Positions 6,109-11,964 of a stretch of DNA of 11,964 nucleotides are shown here, piece after piece. The translations under genes and the position numbers were made by a program. How positions within the stretch are numbered: position 1 is the stretch's first letter; the number at the start of each line of letters is the position of its first letter. A model generated the notes under the pieces. It was not told where the DNA came from, ran no database searches, and saw only the letters and a program-made list of their open reading frames with translations. Source of the stretch: an uncultured Clostridiaceae bacterium (GTDB lineage: Bacteria > Bacillota > Clostridia > Clostridiales > Oxobacteraceae); NCBI GenBank assembly GCA_937900065.1, contig CALCDS010000206.1:1-11964 (forward strand), read 5' to 3'.

Positions 6109-6282
6109 TTATGATAGTTCCTGCTGCTCTAAGGAGGCAGCCGGCATTTCTGTCAGATTTCTTGTTATGCCTATTTCATTTGTCTGCATGCAATCGCAAT
6201 TGCAGAGTATGCCTGATCTGCCACATATGCATGTGCATACATTTGCTCTTGGCGTAATATTTCCTACATTCGGAATTGCCAT
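6109..6282 (-). CDS. Cysteine-rich small peptide with paired CxCxC motifs, function unknown
   Basis: A 57-residue ORF with an excellent ribosome binding site (AAGGAGG, about 8-10 bases before the ATG at 6282). I do not recognise the family. The core is VCTCICGRSGILCNCDC: six cysteines at 16, 18, 20 and 27, 29, 31, a symmetric CxCxC-x6-CxCxC. It is preceded by a 15-residue N-terminus (MAIPNVGNITPRANV) and followed by a 26-residue polar tail rich in Glu and Gln. There is no signal peptide or membrane helix. Such spacing suits metal or Fe-S binding, disulfide pairing, or a ribosomally made precursor peptide with thioether bridges, but no radical-SAM or other maturase gene is in the window. It appears monocistronic: tRNA terminator upstream, GC-rich hairpin downstream. 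A longer overlapping open frame (6176-6469) in another phase lacks a convincing RBS. Confidence 0.75.
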   Translation of the reverse strand: MAIPNVGNITPRANVCTCICGRSGILCNCDCMQTNEIGITRNLTEMPAASLEQQELS

Positions 6283-6460
6283 AATCAACCCCTCCTTTTC
6301 TACCCTTAATACAGTATATTAACATTTCGACATATAAAGACACTTTCCAAATACAAAAATGCTTTAATATTTTGGCAGTGTCAAATTTTAAATTGATCGC
6401 AATTTTTATTGTATGAATCCTATGCATTTTATTTACCGGCATCGTTGATAAGTTGTATAT

Positions 6461-6508
6461 AAAAAACAAAGCACTATATTTTTAAATGTCATTAAAAATA
6501 TAGTGCTT
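6461..6508 (-). terminator. Rho-independent terminator of tRNA-Gln
   Basis: A perfect 17-bp stem (6469-6485 with 6492-6508) with a 6-base loop, starting about 43 bases after the tRNA 3' end. On the minus strand it is followed by TGTTTTTT (complement of 6461-6468). It isolates the tRNA transcript from the cysteine-rich peptide gene. Confidence 0.88.
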
Positions 6509-6551
6509 GATCCCAGAATAATACAACATCCATATTTATATATAAATACTT

Positions 6552-6627
6552 TGGCTGCCGAGGCAGGACTCGAACCTACACGTCCCTGATCCAGAGTCAG
6601 GTGCCTTACCAATTTGGCTACTCGGCA
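6552..6627 (-). tRNA. tRNA-Gln, anticodon CTG
   Basis: A complete 76-base cloverleaf: acceptor TGCCGAG pairs with CTCGGCA over 7 bp, followed by discriminator G and an encoded CCA. The D arm is GCC/GGC around AAATTGGTAA. The anticodon stem CCTGA/TCAGG encloses the loop CTCTGGA, giving anticodon CTG, which reads the Gln codon CAG. The T arm GTAGG/CCTGC encloses TTCGAGT. In most Clostridia this tRNA is charged via Glu-tRNA-Gln amidation, but those genes are not here. It has its own promoter and terminator and is the only RNA gene in the window. Confidence 0.96.
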
Positions 6628-6648
6628 TCAATTCTTGCGACATTGTTT

Positions 6649-6677
6649 ATTATATATTGTATTGATGTAAAAATCAA
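6649..6677 (-). promoter_or_regulatory. Promoter of tRNA-Gln overlapping the hflX stop codon
   Basis: On the minus strand TTGATT (6672-6677) and a perfect TATAAT (6649-6654) are separated by exactly 17 bases. The predicted start of transcription falls about 15 bases upstream of the mature tRNA. The -35 overlaps the hflX TGA stop at 6674-6676. No terminator is seen between hflX and the tRNA, so hflX transcripts probably run into the tRNA. Confidence 0.8.
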
Positions 6678-8512
6678 CACCTTTTTTCTATTATATATTC
6701 TACAAACCTTTCCAAAGCAGAATCGTCGCCTTGTACGTCAAGAATCAATCCGTCTTTTTCATATCGTTCCGATAAAACCATGCATTCATCATATATTGAT
6801 GATTTTATGCGCATTTTATCATAAGGTATCTTGATTGTCACGGTTTTTATGTTTGAAAAAAGTTTATTCTCAATGGCAGACAGCAAGTCTTTTATACCAT
6901 TTCCATTTAAGGCGGATACTTCAACTGTATCTGAAAGTTTTTTGCTTAGCAATGATAGCGTATCCTTATCCCTTAGTTTATCGATTTTATTGAGAGCTAT
7001 TATGATGGGCTTATCAAGAGCATTGAGCTGCCCAAGCACTGAGTTCACGGCATCTATCTGATCATTTGCATTTTCTGCGCAGGAGTCCACGACATGGACC
7101 AGCAAATCCGAATATACTACTTCTTCAAGTGTAGCCCTGAATGCGTCGATCAAATCATGGGGAAGTTTTCTTATAAACCCTACCGTATCCGAAATCAACA
7201 CCTCATGTCCTTCAGGAAGCCTTATGAGCCTTGTTGTCGGGTCAAGCGTTGCAAAAAGCATGTCTGCCTCAAGAACGCTTTCTTTTTTGGGAGAAGCTTC
7301 AGAAGGATACATACGCGACATTGTATTTCTCATGGTCGACTTTCCGGAGTTTGTATATCCAACCAGTGAAACTACAGGTATCATAGATTTTCTTCGTCTT
7401 GCCCTCTGCGTATTCCTTACTTTTATTATATCTTCCAAATCTTTTTCAAGCTCATTTATTCTTTCCCTTATATGCCTTCTATCGGTTTCAAGCTTCTTTT
7501 CGCCAGGTCCCCTGGTTCCTATGCCTCCTCCGGTCCTTGACAGCACTTTCCCAAGCCCGATAAGTCTGTGCATCCTGTATTTAAGCTGGGCAAGTTCAAC
7601 CTGAAGTTTTCCTTCCCTTGTTTGAGCCCTGCTTGCAAATATATCCAATATCAGCGTTGTCCTGTCTATGACTTTTGCTCCGGTTATCTCCTCAAGATTT
7701 TTTACCTGGGCTCCTGAAAGCTCGTCATCAAATATTATAGTATCCACATCATATCCCTGGCACATCAATGATAGTTCGTTTGCTTTTCCATGACCTATAT
7801 AATAAGCCGGATCAACATTCGGCCTGGTTTGAAGCATCCTCCCTACGGTTTCAGCCCCTGCGGTATCGGCAAGCTGGGACAGCTCTTCCATAAGATCATC
7901 ACTGCTCCCGCCTCCCCCTTGAAGTTTCAAACCTACAAGAAGTGCCCTCTCCTTTTTATTTTTGCCGATTTCCTCTGGCATAGATGTTTCTATTCTTTTT
8001 TCAATATCCAACACAGTGTTTAGAATACTCATATTCTCAATCTCGCTTTTGCCAAAAGGGCCGCGTATGGTATAATCACTGCCAAGGACTCCATTCATAG
8101 GTTTAAGGTAAGCTATGTATATGTCTTTTACACTCCCTGATTCTACGCCGACTGCCGCCATGGCATCCAGCCTTAGATTTACCAAGGCTGATAAGTCAAC
8201 CTTTGAAAGTTTTCCCGAAGCATTAGGATGAGTATGTATGCACCTTATTCCGGAAAGCCTCCTTATCCCTCTTCTTAAGTCCATATCAAGTACGTGCACT
8301 GTAAAGCTGTCTCCGATCGTCACATCGAGCAGCTTGCCCCTCCGGTTTATGAATATTGATATCTCCCTTTTTATATTTTCGGTAACATCGATCAATGTAT
8401 CAAGGATATCGCCTGATACGAATCCGCCTGACCGACACTCCAAATCATATAGGCCTTCAAGTTTTTCCAAGTATACATCTTTTATGCCGCTTATATTTCC
8501 ATTAACTCTCAT
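6674..8512 (-). CDS. hflX: GTPase HflX with N-terminal JAMM/MPN-like extension
   Basis: Ribosome-binding GTPase; HflX homologues split stalled or heat-damaged 70S ribosomes. Residues about 187-612 align with the approximately 426-residue E. coli form: an HflX N-domain with SGAQVKNLE and SRTGGGIGTRGPGEKKLETDRR (325-346), then a coiled segment, then the G domain with GYTNSGKS (385-392), DTVGF (442-446), NKID (508-511) and SAL (533-535), and a short C-terminal domain. The first approximately 186 residues are an extension. It contains E50 in REISIFINRRGKL and HTHPNASGKLSKVD (H93, H95, S103, D106), an exact fit to the JAMM/MPN+ metalloprotease pattern HxHP-x6-S-x2-D with an upstream Glu, also seen in RadC-type proteins. 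The start at 8512 follows GGAG about 10 bases upstream; a longer frame (14 more codons) has no RBS. The gene is followed directly by tRNA-Gln. Confidence 0.97.
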   Translation of the reverse strand: MRVNGNISGIKDVYLEKLEGLYDLECRSGGFVSGDILDTLIDVTENIKREISIFINRRGKLLDVTIGDSFTVHVLDMDLRRGIRRLSGIRCIHTHPNASGKLSKVDLSALVNLRLDAMAAVGVESGSVKDIYIAYLKPMNGVLGSDYTIRGPFGKSEIENMSILNTVLDIEKRIETSMPEEIGKNKKERALLVGLKLQGGGGSSDDLMEELSQLADTAGAETVGRMLQTRPNVDPAYYIGHGKANELSLMCQGYDVDTIIFDDELSGAQVKNLEEITGAKVIDRTTLILDIFASRAQTREGKLQVELAQLKYRMHRLIGLGKVLSRTGGGIGTRGPGEKKLETDRRHIRERINELEKDLEDIIKVRNTQRARRRKSMIPVVSLVGYTNSGKSTMRNTMSRMYPSEASPKKESVLEADMLFATLDPTTRLIRLPEGHEVLISDTVGFIRKLPHDLIDAFRATLEEVVYSDLLVHVVDSCAENANDQIDAVNSVLGQLNALDKPIIIALNKIDKLRDKDTLSLLSKKLSDTVEVSALNGNGIKDLLSAIENKLFSNIKTVTIKIPYDKMRIKSSIYDECMVLSERYEKDGLILDVQGDDSALERFVEYIIEKRC

Positions 8513-8539
8513 ATAAATCAGTCTCCTGCATGATATTGT

Positions 8540-8560
8540 ACTATATTGTACCAATATAGT
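8540..8560. repeat. Perfect 9+3+9 palindrome upstream of hflX
   Basis: ACTATATTG (8540-8548) and CAATATAGT (8552-8560) are exact inverted repeats around TAC. The right half is also part of a near direct repeat, GATATTGTAC/TATATTGTAC. It lies 28-48 bases before the hflX start and would be either an operator for a dimeric regulator or an AU-rich hairpin in the 5' UTR. I do not recognise the cognate protein. Confidence 0.5.
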
Positions 8561-8634
8561 TTATCATATCCCATTCAATTACTTAATATATAAAAAAAAT
8601 TTATATTGGTCCTTTTTGGATTATTTCATCGATA

Positions 8635-8663
8635 TTGACATTTTTTTAAAAAACGAATAGCAT
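8635..8663 (+). promoter_or_regulatory. Promoter of bioY
   Basis: A consensus TTGACA at 8635-8640 is followed after exactly 17 bases by TAGCAT at 8658-8663, a four-of-six match to TATAAT. The predicted transcription start, about 8670, falls inside the BirA-type operator. The position 47 bases before the bioY start suits a short 5' UTR. Confidence 0.65.
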
Positions 8664-8664
8664 A

Positions 8665-8698
8665 ATTGTTAACTGGATAAAAATTAATTGTTTACAAT
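8665..8698 (+). promoter_or_regulatory. BirA (biotin repressor) operator of bioY
   Basis: ATTGTTAAC (8665-8673) and GTTTACAAT (8690-8698) form an inverted repeat with one mismatch, separated by 16 bases. This matches the known TTGTTAAC-N(14-16)-GTTAACAA class of sites bound by biotinyl-AMP-loaded BirA. It begins two bases after the -10 and ends next to the Shine-Dalgarno, so occupancy would block transcription start. The assignment is strengthened by the gene downstream being a biotin transporter. Confidence 0.85.
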
Positions 8699-8709
8699 GG
8701 AGGTATAAT

Positions 8710-9264
8710 ATGAAAATCAATACAAAAGAAATGGTACTGACTGCCCTATTTACTGCACTTACAGTTGCCGGAGCAAAGCTCAACCTCATGCTCCCTAACA
8801 TACCGGTGACGCTCCAGACAGCCATAGTCATGCTTGCAGGTTGTATCGGAGGCAAAAAGGTTGCCTTTTTAAGCCAGGTTTTATACATAGTCGCAGGGCT
8901 CATTGGGATACCGGTTTTTGCGATGCCTGACGCAGGGCCGGCATACGTGCTCAAACCCTCTTTCGGATACATAATAGGCTTTACAGCCGCAGCCTACATA
9001 ATAGGACTCATAATAGAAAAGTCGCGCAAAAGCATCATTTCGTTCATAGCGGCAAACATGGCAGGCATTGCAGTCATTTATTTTTTCGGAGTGATTTATA
9101 TTTATCTTCTGATGAACCTGTACATGGGAAAACATATCAATATGCTTAAAGCAATCTCTATCGGGCTGGCACCTTTTATAATAAAGGATATTATAATCGC
9201 ATTCGTATTATCTTTTATTTGCCGGAAAATATACTTCACTTTAAAAAATACTGTTCACGATTGA
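8710..9264 (+). CDS. bioY: Biotin transporter, BioY family (ECF S component)
   Basis: Substrate-binding membrane subunit that captures biotin; in Firmicutes it normally couples to a shared ECF energizing module (EcfA/A'/T) encoded elsewhere. At 184 residues it has the usual size, with about five to six hydrophobic helices. The family signatures are LPNIPVTLQTAIVMLAG (about residues 28-44), GIPVFA (about 66-71) and the GYIIGF segment (about 86-91). In the usual gPTGGYLIGF motif the PTGG is replaced by KPSFG, which is a modest deviation. The SD GGAGGT is 5 bases before the ATG. The gene is single, transcribed divergently from hflX and followed by its own terminator. It is regulated by the BirA operator overlapping its start of transcription, so it should be induced in biotin shortage. 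No biotin synthesis genes are in the window, consistent with a salvage role. Confidence 0.95.
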   Translation: MKINTKEMVLTALFTALTVAGAKLNLMLPNIPVTLQTAIVMLAGCIGGKKVAFLSQVLYIVAGLIGIPVFAMPDAGPAYVLKPSFGYIIGFTAAAYIIGLIIEKSRKSIISFIAANMAGIAVIYFFGVIYIYLLMNLYMGKHINMLKAISIGLAPFIIKDIIIAFVLSFICRKIYFTLKNTVHD

Positions 9265-9293
9265 TAAATAAAATATAGATGCTTATTCTAAAG

Positions 9294-9343
9294 ACAAGCT
9301 ACCGTTTTAAATACCTTTGCAAAATACAACGGCAGCTTGTTTT
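9294..9343 (+). terminator. Terminator of bioY
   Basis: A 13-base inverted repeat with one mismatch (ACAAGCTACCGTT at 9294-9306 and AACGGCAGCTTGT at 9328-9340), with a 21-base loop, is followed by TTTT. It lies 30 bases after the bioY stop. The T-run is short but the stem is strong. Confidence 0.75.
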
Positions 9344-9441
9344 GATATTTCGCTTCATAATAAAAGCGACCGTTCATTTTGCATTTCAAAGGCCGGCAAT
9401 CCTCCATAGGCAATATTATTGTTTCTGCATTCCCACACTAA

Positions 9442-9450
9442 TGATATAAT
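9442..9450 (+). promoter_or_regulatory. Candidate extended -10 promoter of the nifS-thiI operon
   Basis: TGATATAAT is a perfect extended -10 (TG at 9442-9443, TATAAT at 9445-9450). The hexamer 17 bases upstream, TTTCTG, is a poor -35; TTGTTT is 20 bases away. The predicted 5' UTR is about 90 bases. In the rest of the bioY-nifS gap (9344-9535) I see no ORF or known riboswitch. Confidence 0.55.
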
Positions 9451-9547
9451 AGTTTATGGCAATTCGTAGATACTATCAGGATTCTCAAAATCAACATCTT
9501 CGTTAAATAAAGCTTAAATTTTAACTTAAAAAGCAGGAGGATTGATC

Positions 9548-10690
9548 ATGGGCATAATATATTTTGACAATAGTGCAACAACAAAGCCCCACAGGGAAGT
9601 CATAGATGAAGTTGCAGAATGCATGGAAAACCATTTTGCAAATCCATCCTCTGCCCACAGGCTCGGCCTTGATGCCGAGAAAAAAGTAAAGGTTGCAAGG
9701 GAAAGAGTCGCAAGGCTTATAGGCTCCAGTCCTGAACATATAATATTCACATCCGGGGGAAGCGAGGCAAACAATACCGCAATAAGAGGGGTCGTATCTC
9801 CGGGAGATCATATCATAACTTCAAAAATCGAGCACCCGAGCGTTATGAAAACAATGCAGTTCCTGGAAAAGGAAGGATGCGAAGTTTCATATATAGGCGT
9901 GGACAGCCGGGGAATAATAAATATGGAAGAGCTAAAAGGCGCGATAAAAGAAAATACCAAGCTTGTATCCATAATGCATGTAAACAATGAAACCGGAACA
10001 ATACAGCCAATCTACGATATAGTAAAAGCTGTAAAGGAAAAAAACAAAAGAGCAAAGATACACACGGACTGCGTTCAATCAGCCGGAAAAATCAAAATCG
10101 ACGTAGAAAAATTAGGGATCGATATGGCCTCTTTAAGCGCTCATAAAATCCACGGCCCTAAGGGCGTAGGAGCTCTGTATATAAGAGAAAACCAGGCATT
10201 AAGACCTTTGATATACGGAGGCGGACAGGAAATGGATTTAAGGTCGGGAACTGAAAATGTTCCGGGCATATCCGGATTCGGCCTCGCAGCCAAGATGATT
10301 TCAGATGATATGGAAGGGAAAATAAAACATGTAAATGAAGTAAAATCCCATTTCATAGACAGGATTTCCGAAATCGATGGAGCCGTGGTAAACAGCCCTG
10401 CAGATGACTTCCATTTAGGAAATATACTGAACATCTCATTTTTAGGCGTAAAAGGCGAAGTGCTTCTTCATGCTCTTGAGGATTACGATATTTTTGTGTC
10501 AACAGGCTCGGCCTGTTCCGCCAGAAGAGCACATAAGAATTATGTGCTGCCCGCAATAGGCTTAAAGCCATGCTATGTGGAAAGCGCGGTAAGGTTCAGC
10601 TTTTCATATTTGAATACCATAGATGAGGTCGACTACACTATAGAAAAGTTAAAAACTATCCTAAGTTTTTTAAGGAGAATAAAAAAATGA
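9548..10690 (+). CDS. Cysteine desulfurase, NifS/IscS family (thiI-linked, NifZ-like)
   Basis: PLP enzyme that removes sulfur from L-cysteine as a protein-bound persulfide, leaving alanine. The 380-residue protein shows YFDNSATTKP at the N-terminus, SGGSEANN (69-76), EHPS with the PLP-stacking His96, TDCVQS (Asp174, Gln177), SAHKIHGPKG with the Schiff-base Lys200, RSGTEN (232-237), and STGSACSA with the active-site Cys323 in a short loop, as in class I (NifS/IscS-like) desulfurases. The ATG at 9548 is 7 bases after GGAGG; an in-frame TTG two codons earlier is less likely. It overlaps thiI by ATGA, so the two are translationally coupled. Known biology of the B. subtilis nifZ-thiI pair suggests it is the dedicated sulfur donor for ThiI rather than a general Fe-S enzyme; no iscU or iscR is adjacent. 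Confidence 0.96.
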   Translation: MGIIYFDNSATTKPHREVIDEVAECMENHFANPSSAHRLGLDAEKKVKVARERVARLIGSSPEHIIFTSGGSEANNTAIRGVVSPGDHIITSKIEHPSVMKTMQFLEKEGCEVSYIGVDSRGIINMEELKGAIKENTKLVSIMHVNNETGTIQPIYDIVKAVKEKNKRAKIHTDCVQSAGKIKIDVEKLGIDMASLSAHKIHGPKGVGALYIRENQALRPLIYGGGQEMDLRSGTENVPGISGFGLAAKMISDDMEGKIKHVNEVKSHFIDRISEIDGAVVNSPADDFHLGNILNISFLGVKGEVLLHALEDYDIFVSTGSACSARRAHKNYVLPAIGLKPCYVESAVRFSFSYLNTIDEVDYTIEKLKTILSFLRRIKK

Positions 10691-11877
10691 AAAGGTTGCT
10701 TATAAAATATTCAAGTGAAATCTCATTAAAGGGACTGAACCGAGGTTCATTCGAAAATCTGCTCATACACAACATCAAAAAAGCCATAGGAAACAGCGCA
10801 AATGTAATAAAGGATTACGGCAGGATGTATATAGATATTGACGGCGACAGCGATGATGAAGTTTCTGAAATGGTAAAGAAAATATGCAAGGTTTTCGGCG
10901 TGCTCTCGGTCGGCGTCGCCGATGTTGTTGAGAAGGATATAATAAAAATAGGAGAATGTGCATCAGCCCAGCTTAAATGCATGCCTGATGTTAAAACTTT
11001 TAAAGTCGTGACCAAGCGCGGAGATAAAAAATTCCCTTTGAATTCTATGCAAATCTCAAGCAAGGTCGGCGCAATCGTGCTTGACAATGTTCCAAGCATA
11101 AAAGTCGACATACACAATCCGGAATTGATAATCAATGTTGAAGTAAGGGATAATGCATATGTTTACTTAAAGGAATACAAAGCCCAGGCTGGAATGCCCT
11201 ATAGGAGCGCGGGCAAGGGGATACTTCTCCTTTCAGGCGGAATCGACAGCCCTGTTGCAGGATATATGATGGCAAAGCGCGGCCTTGAGATCGTGGCAGT
11301 ATACTACCACAGCCATCCTTATACCAGCGAAAGGGCAAAACAAAAGGTGATCGACCTTGCAAGCAAGCTCTCCGAATATACCGGCTCTATAAAACTTTAT
11401 GTGGTCCCGTTCACGAAGATACAAATGGATATAATAGAAAAATGCCGTGAGGATGAGCTTACAATAATAATGAGAAGATTCATGATGGCCATAGCCGGCC
11501 GTATCGCTAAAAAGGAAGGCGCTCTTTCACTTGTTACAGGCGAAAGCCTCGGCCAGGTGGCAAGCCAAACCTTAGAGAGCATGTATGTGACCGATAAAGT
11601 CGTGGATATGCCGGTATTTCGCCCGCTTGTCGGGATGGATAAGATTGAGATAATGGATATTTCCCGCAGGATAGGCACTTATGACATATCGATACTCCCA
11701 TATGAGGACTGCTGCACCATATTTGTCCCAAAACATCCTAAAACAAAGCCAAGACTTTCTGACGTGGAATCTTCCGAAAAAGCATTGGATAAGGAAAATC
11801 TAATAAACGATGCTGTGGAAAACTCTGAAATAATAAAGCTTGGAGAAAATGGTGAGCAAATCATATCTAAAATGTAA
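10687..11877 (+). CDS. thiI: tRNA 4-thiouridine synthase ThiI, short form without rhodanese domain
   Basis: ATP-dependent sulfur transferase that adenylates U8 of tRNA and exchanges it for sulfur to give s4U; it may also serve thiamine thiazole synthesis. Domains: N-terminal ferredoxin-like region with LLIKYSSEISLKGLNR, a THUMP RNA-binding domain (about 60-165), and a PP-loop pyrophosphatase domain with LLSGGIDSPVAGYMM (SGGIDS at 183-188), HSHPYTS (208-214), TGESLGQVASQT (284-295) and LPYEDCCTIFVPKHP (337-351). The protein is 396 residues, whereas E. coli ThiI is about 482 with a C-terminal rhodanese domain carrying the sulfur-relay Cys; here that domain is absent, as in Bacillus, so the co-transcribed desulfurase must hand over sulfur directly. 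The start overlaps the desulfurase stop (ATGA). The 87 bases after the stop hold no recognisable gene or terminator. Confidence 0.97.
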   Translation: MKRLLIKYSSEISLKGLNRGSFENLLIHNIKKAIGNSANVIKDYGRMYIDIDGDSDDEVSEMVKKICKVFGVLSVGVADVVEKDIIKIGECASAQLKCMPDVKTFKVVTKRGDKKFPLNSMQISSKVGAIVLDNVPSIKVDIHNPELIINVEVRDNAYVYLKEYKAQAGMPYRSAGKGILLLSGGIDSPVAGYMMAKRGLEIVAVYYHSHPYTSERAKQKVIDLASKLSEYTGSIKLYVVPFTKIQMDIIEKCREDELTIIMRRFMMAIAGRIAKKEGALSLVTGESLGQVASQTLESMYVTDKVVDMPVFRPLVGMDKIEIMDISRRIGTYDISILPYEDCCTIFVPKHPKTKPRLSDVESSEKALDKENLINDAVENSEIIKLGENGEQIISKM

Positions 11878-11964
11878 GGTAATTTTAAAAATAGTGCATG
11901 CGTATTTATAATTAAGAATTTAAATTTGGCGGCTGCTGTTTGAATAAAATGTTGGGGAATGTTT

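Noticed and set aside
6379..6384. TTGACA on the minus strand upstream of the cysteine-rich peptide gene
   Set aside because: The hexamer 17 bases downstream is CATTTT, a poor -10; a TATACT nearer the gene lacks a -35, so no promoter was called.
6408..6415. CATACAAT, a perfect sporulation sigma-E-type -10, upstream of the cysteine-rich peptide gene
   Set aside because: No ATA-type -35 at the accepted spacing, and about 125 bases from the start codon; could be chance in AT-rich DNA.
6176..6469. 97-codon minus-strand open frame overlapping the cysteine-rich peptide gene
   Set aside because: It overlaps the well-supported 57-residue gene in another phase, begins at the tRNA terminator, and has no RBS.
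6552..6627. tRNA-Gln as an integration (attachment) site
   Set aside because: No integrase, no duplicated tRNA 3' end, and ordinary genes on both sides.
7224..7604. 126-codon plus-strand open frame inside hflX
   Set aside because: Antisense to the GTPase domain, whose motifs prove the coding strand.
8646..8972. Minus-strand open frame opposite the start of bioY
   Set aside because: Antisense shadow of bioY covering its operator and promoter; no RBS.
1..11964. CRISPR array, transposon or prophage
   Set aside because: No spaced direct repeats, transposase, integrase or structural phage genes were seen; the lone amidase is not enough to call a prophage.

Overview
The window looks like a chromosomal segment from a low-GC, spore-forming-type Firmicute, probably class Clostridia. 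The evidence is AT-rich intergenic DNA, strong GGAGG ribosome binding sites, a T-box in front of an aminoacyl-tRNA synthetase, a BirA-controlled bioY, a long clostridial-type HflX, and a ThiI without a rhodanese domain paired with its own cysteine desulfurase. There is no phage integrase, transposase, CRISPR array or rRNA. Most genes are housekeeping genes; the accessory interest lies between about 3.8 and 6.5 kb and at the N-terminus of HflX.

Minus-strand block, read right to left from about 8.5 kb to 0: hflX (ribosome-associated GTPase with an N-terminal extension carrying an apparent complete JAMM/MPN metal motif); tRNA-Gln(CTG) with its own promoter and terminator; a previously untracked 57-residue cysteine-rich peptide gene (CxCxC-x6-CxCxC) ending at a GC-rich hairpin; an 81-residue conserved-looking small protein; an N-acetylmuramoyl-L-alanine amidase with one C-terminal CWB2-like cell-wall-binding repeat; a C39-like cysteine-protease-fold lipoprotein; deoD (purine nucleoside phosphorylase); leuS behind a leucine T-box with a CTC specifier; and a 29-residue single-pass membrane peptide just before a strong terminator at the left edge.

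Plus-strand block, from 8.7 kb to the right end: bioY (biotin transporter S component), whose promoter is overlapped by a BirA-type operator, then a terminator; then a two-gene operon of a NifS/NifZ-type cysteine desulfurase and thiI, joined by an ATGA overlap. The desulfurase probably supplies persulfide sulfur to ThiI for 4-thiouridine in tRNA and/or thiamine thiazole synthesis.

Functional themes: translation and tRNA (leuS, tRNA-Gln, hflX, thiI), cofactor and sulfur metabolism (bioY, nifS-type, thiI), nucleoside salvage (deoD) and envelope remodelling (amidase, C39-like lipoprotein). The items most worth following up are the JAMM-like domain fused to HflX, the symmetrical six-cysteine peptide, and the unusual leader of the C39-like lipoprotein gene (a terminator-like hairpin abutting the Shine-Dalgarno, plus a nine-codon leader ORF overlapping the gene start).
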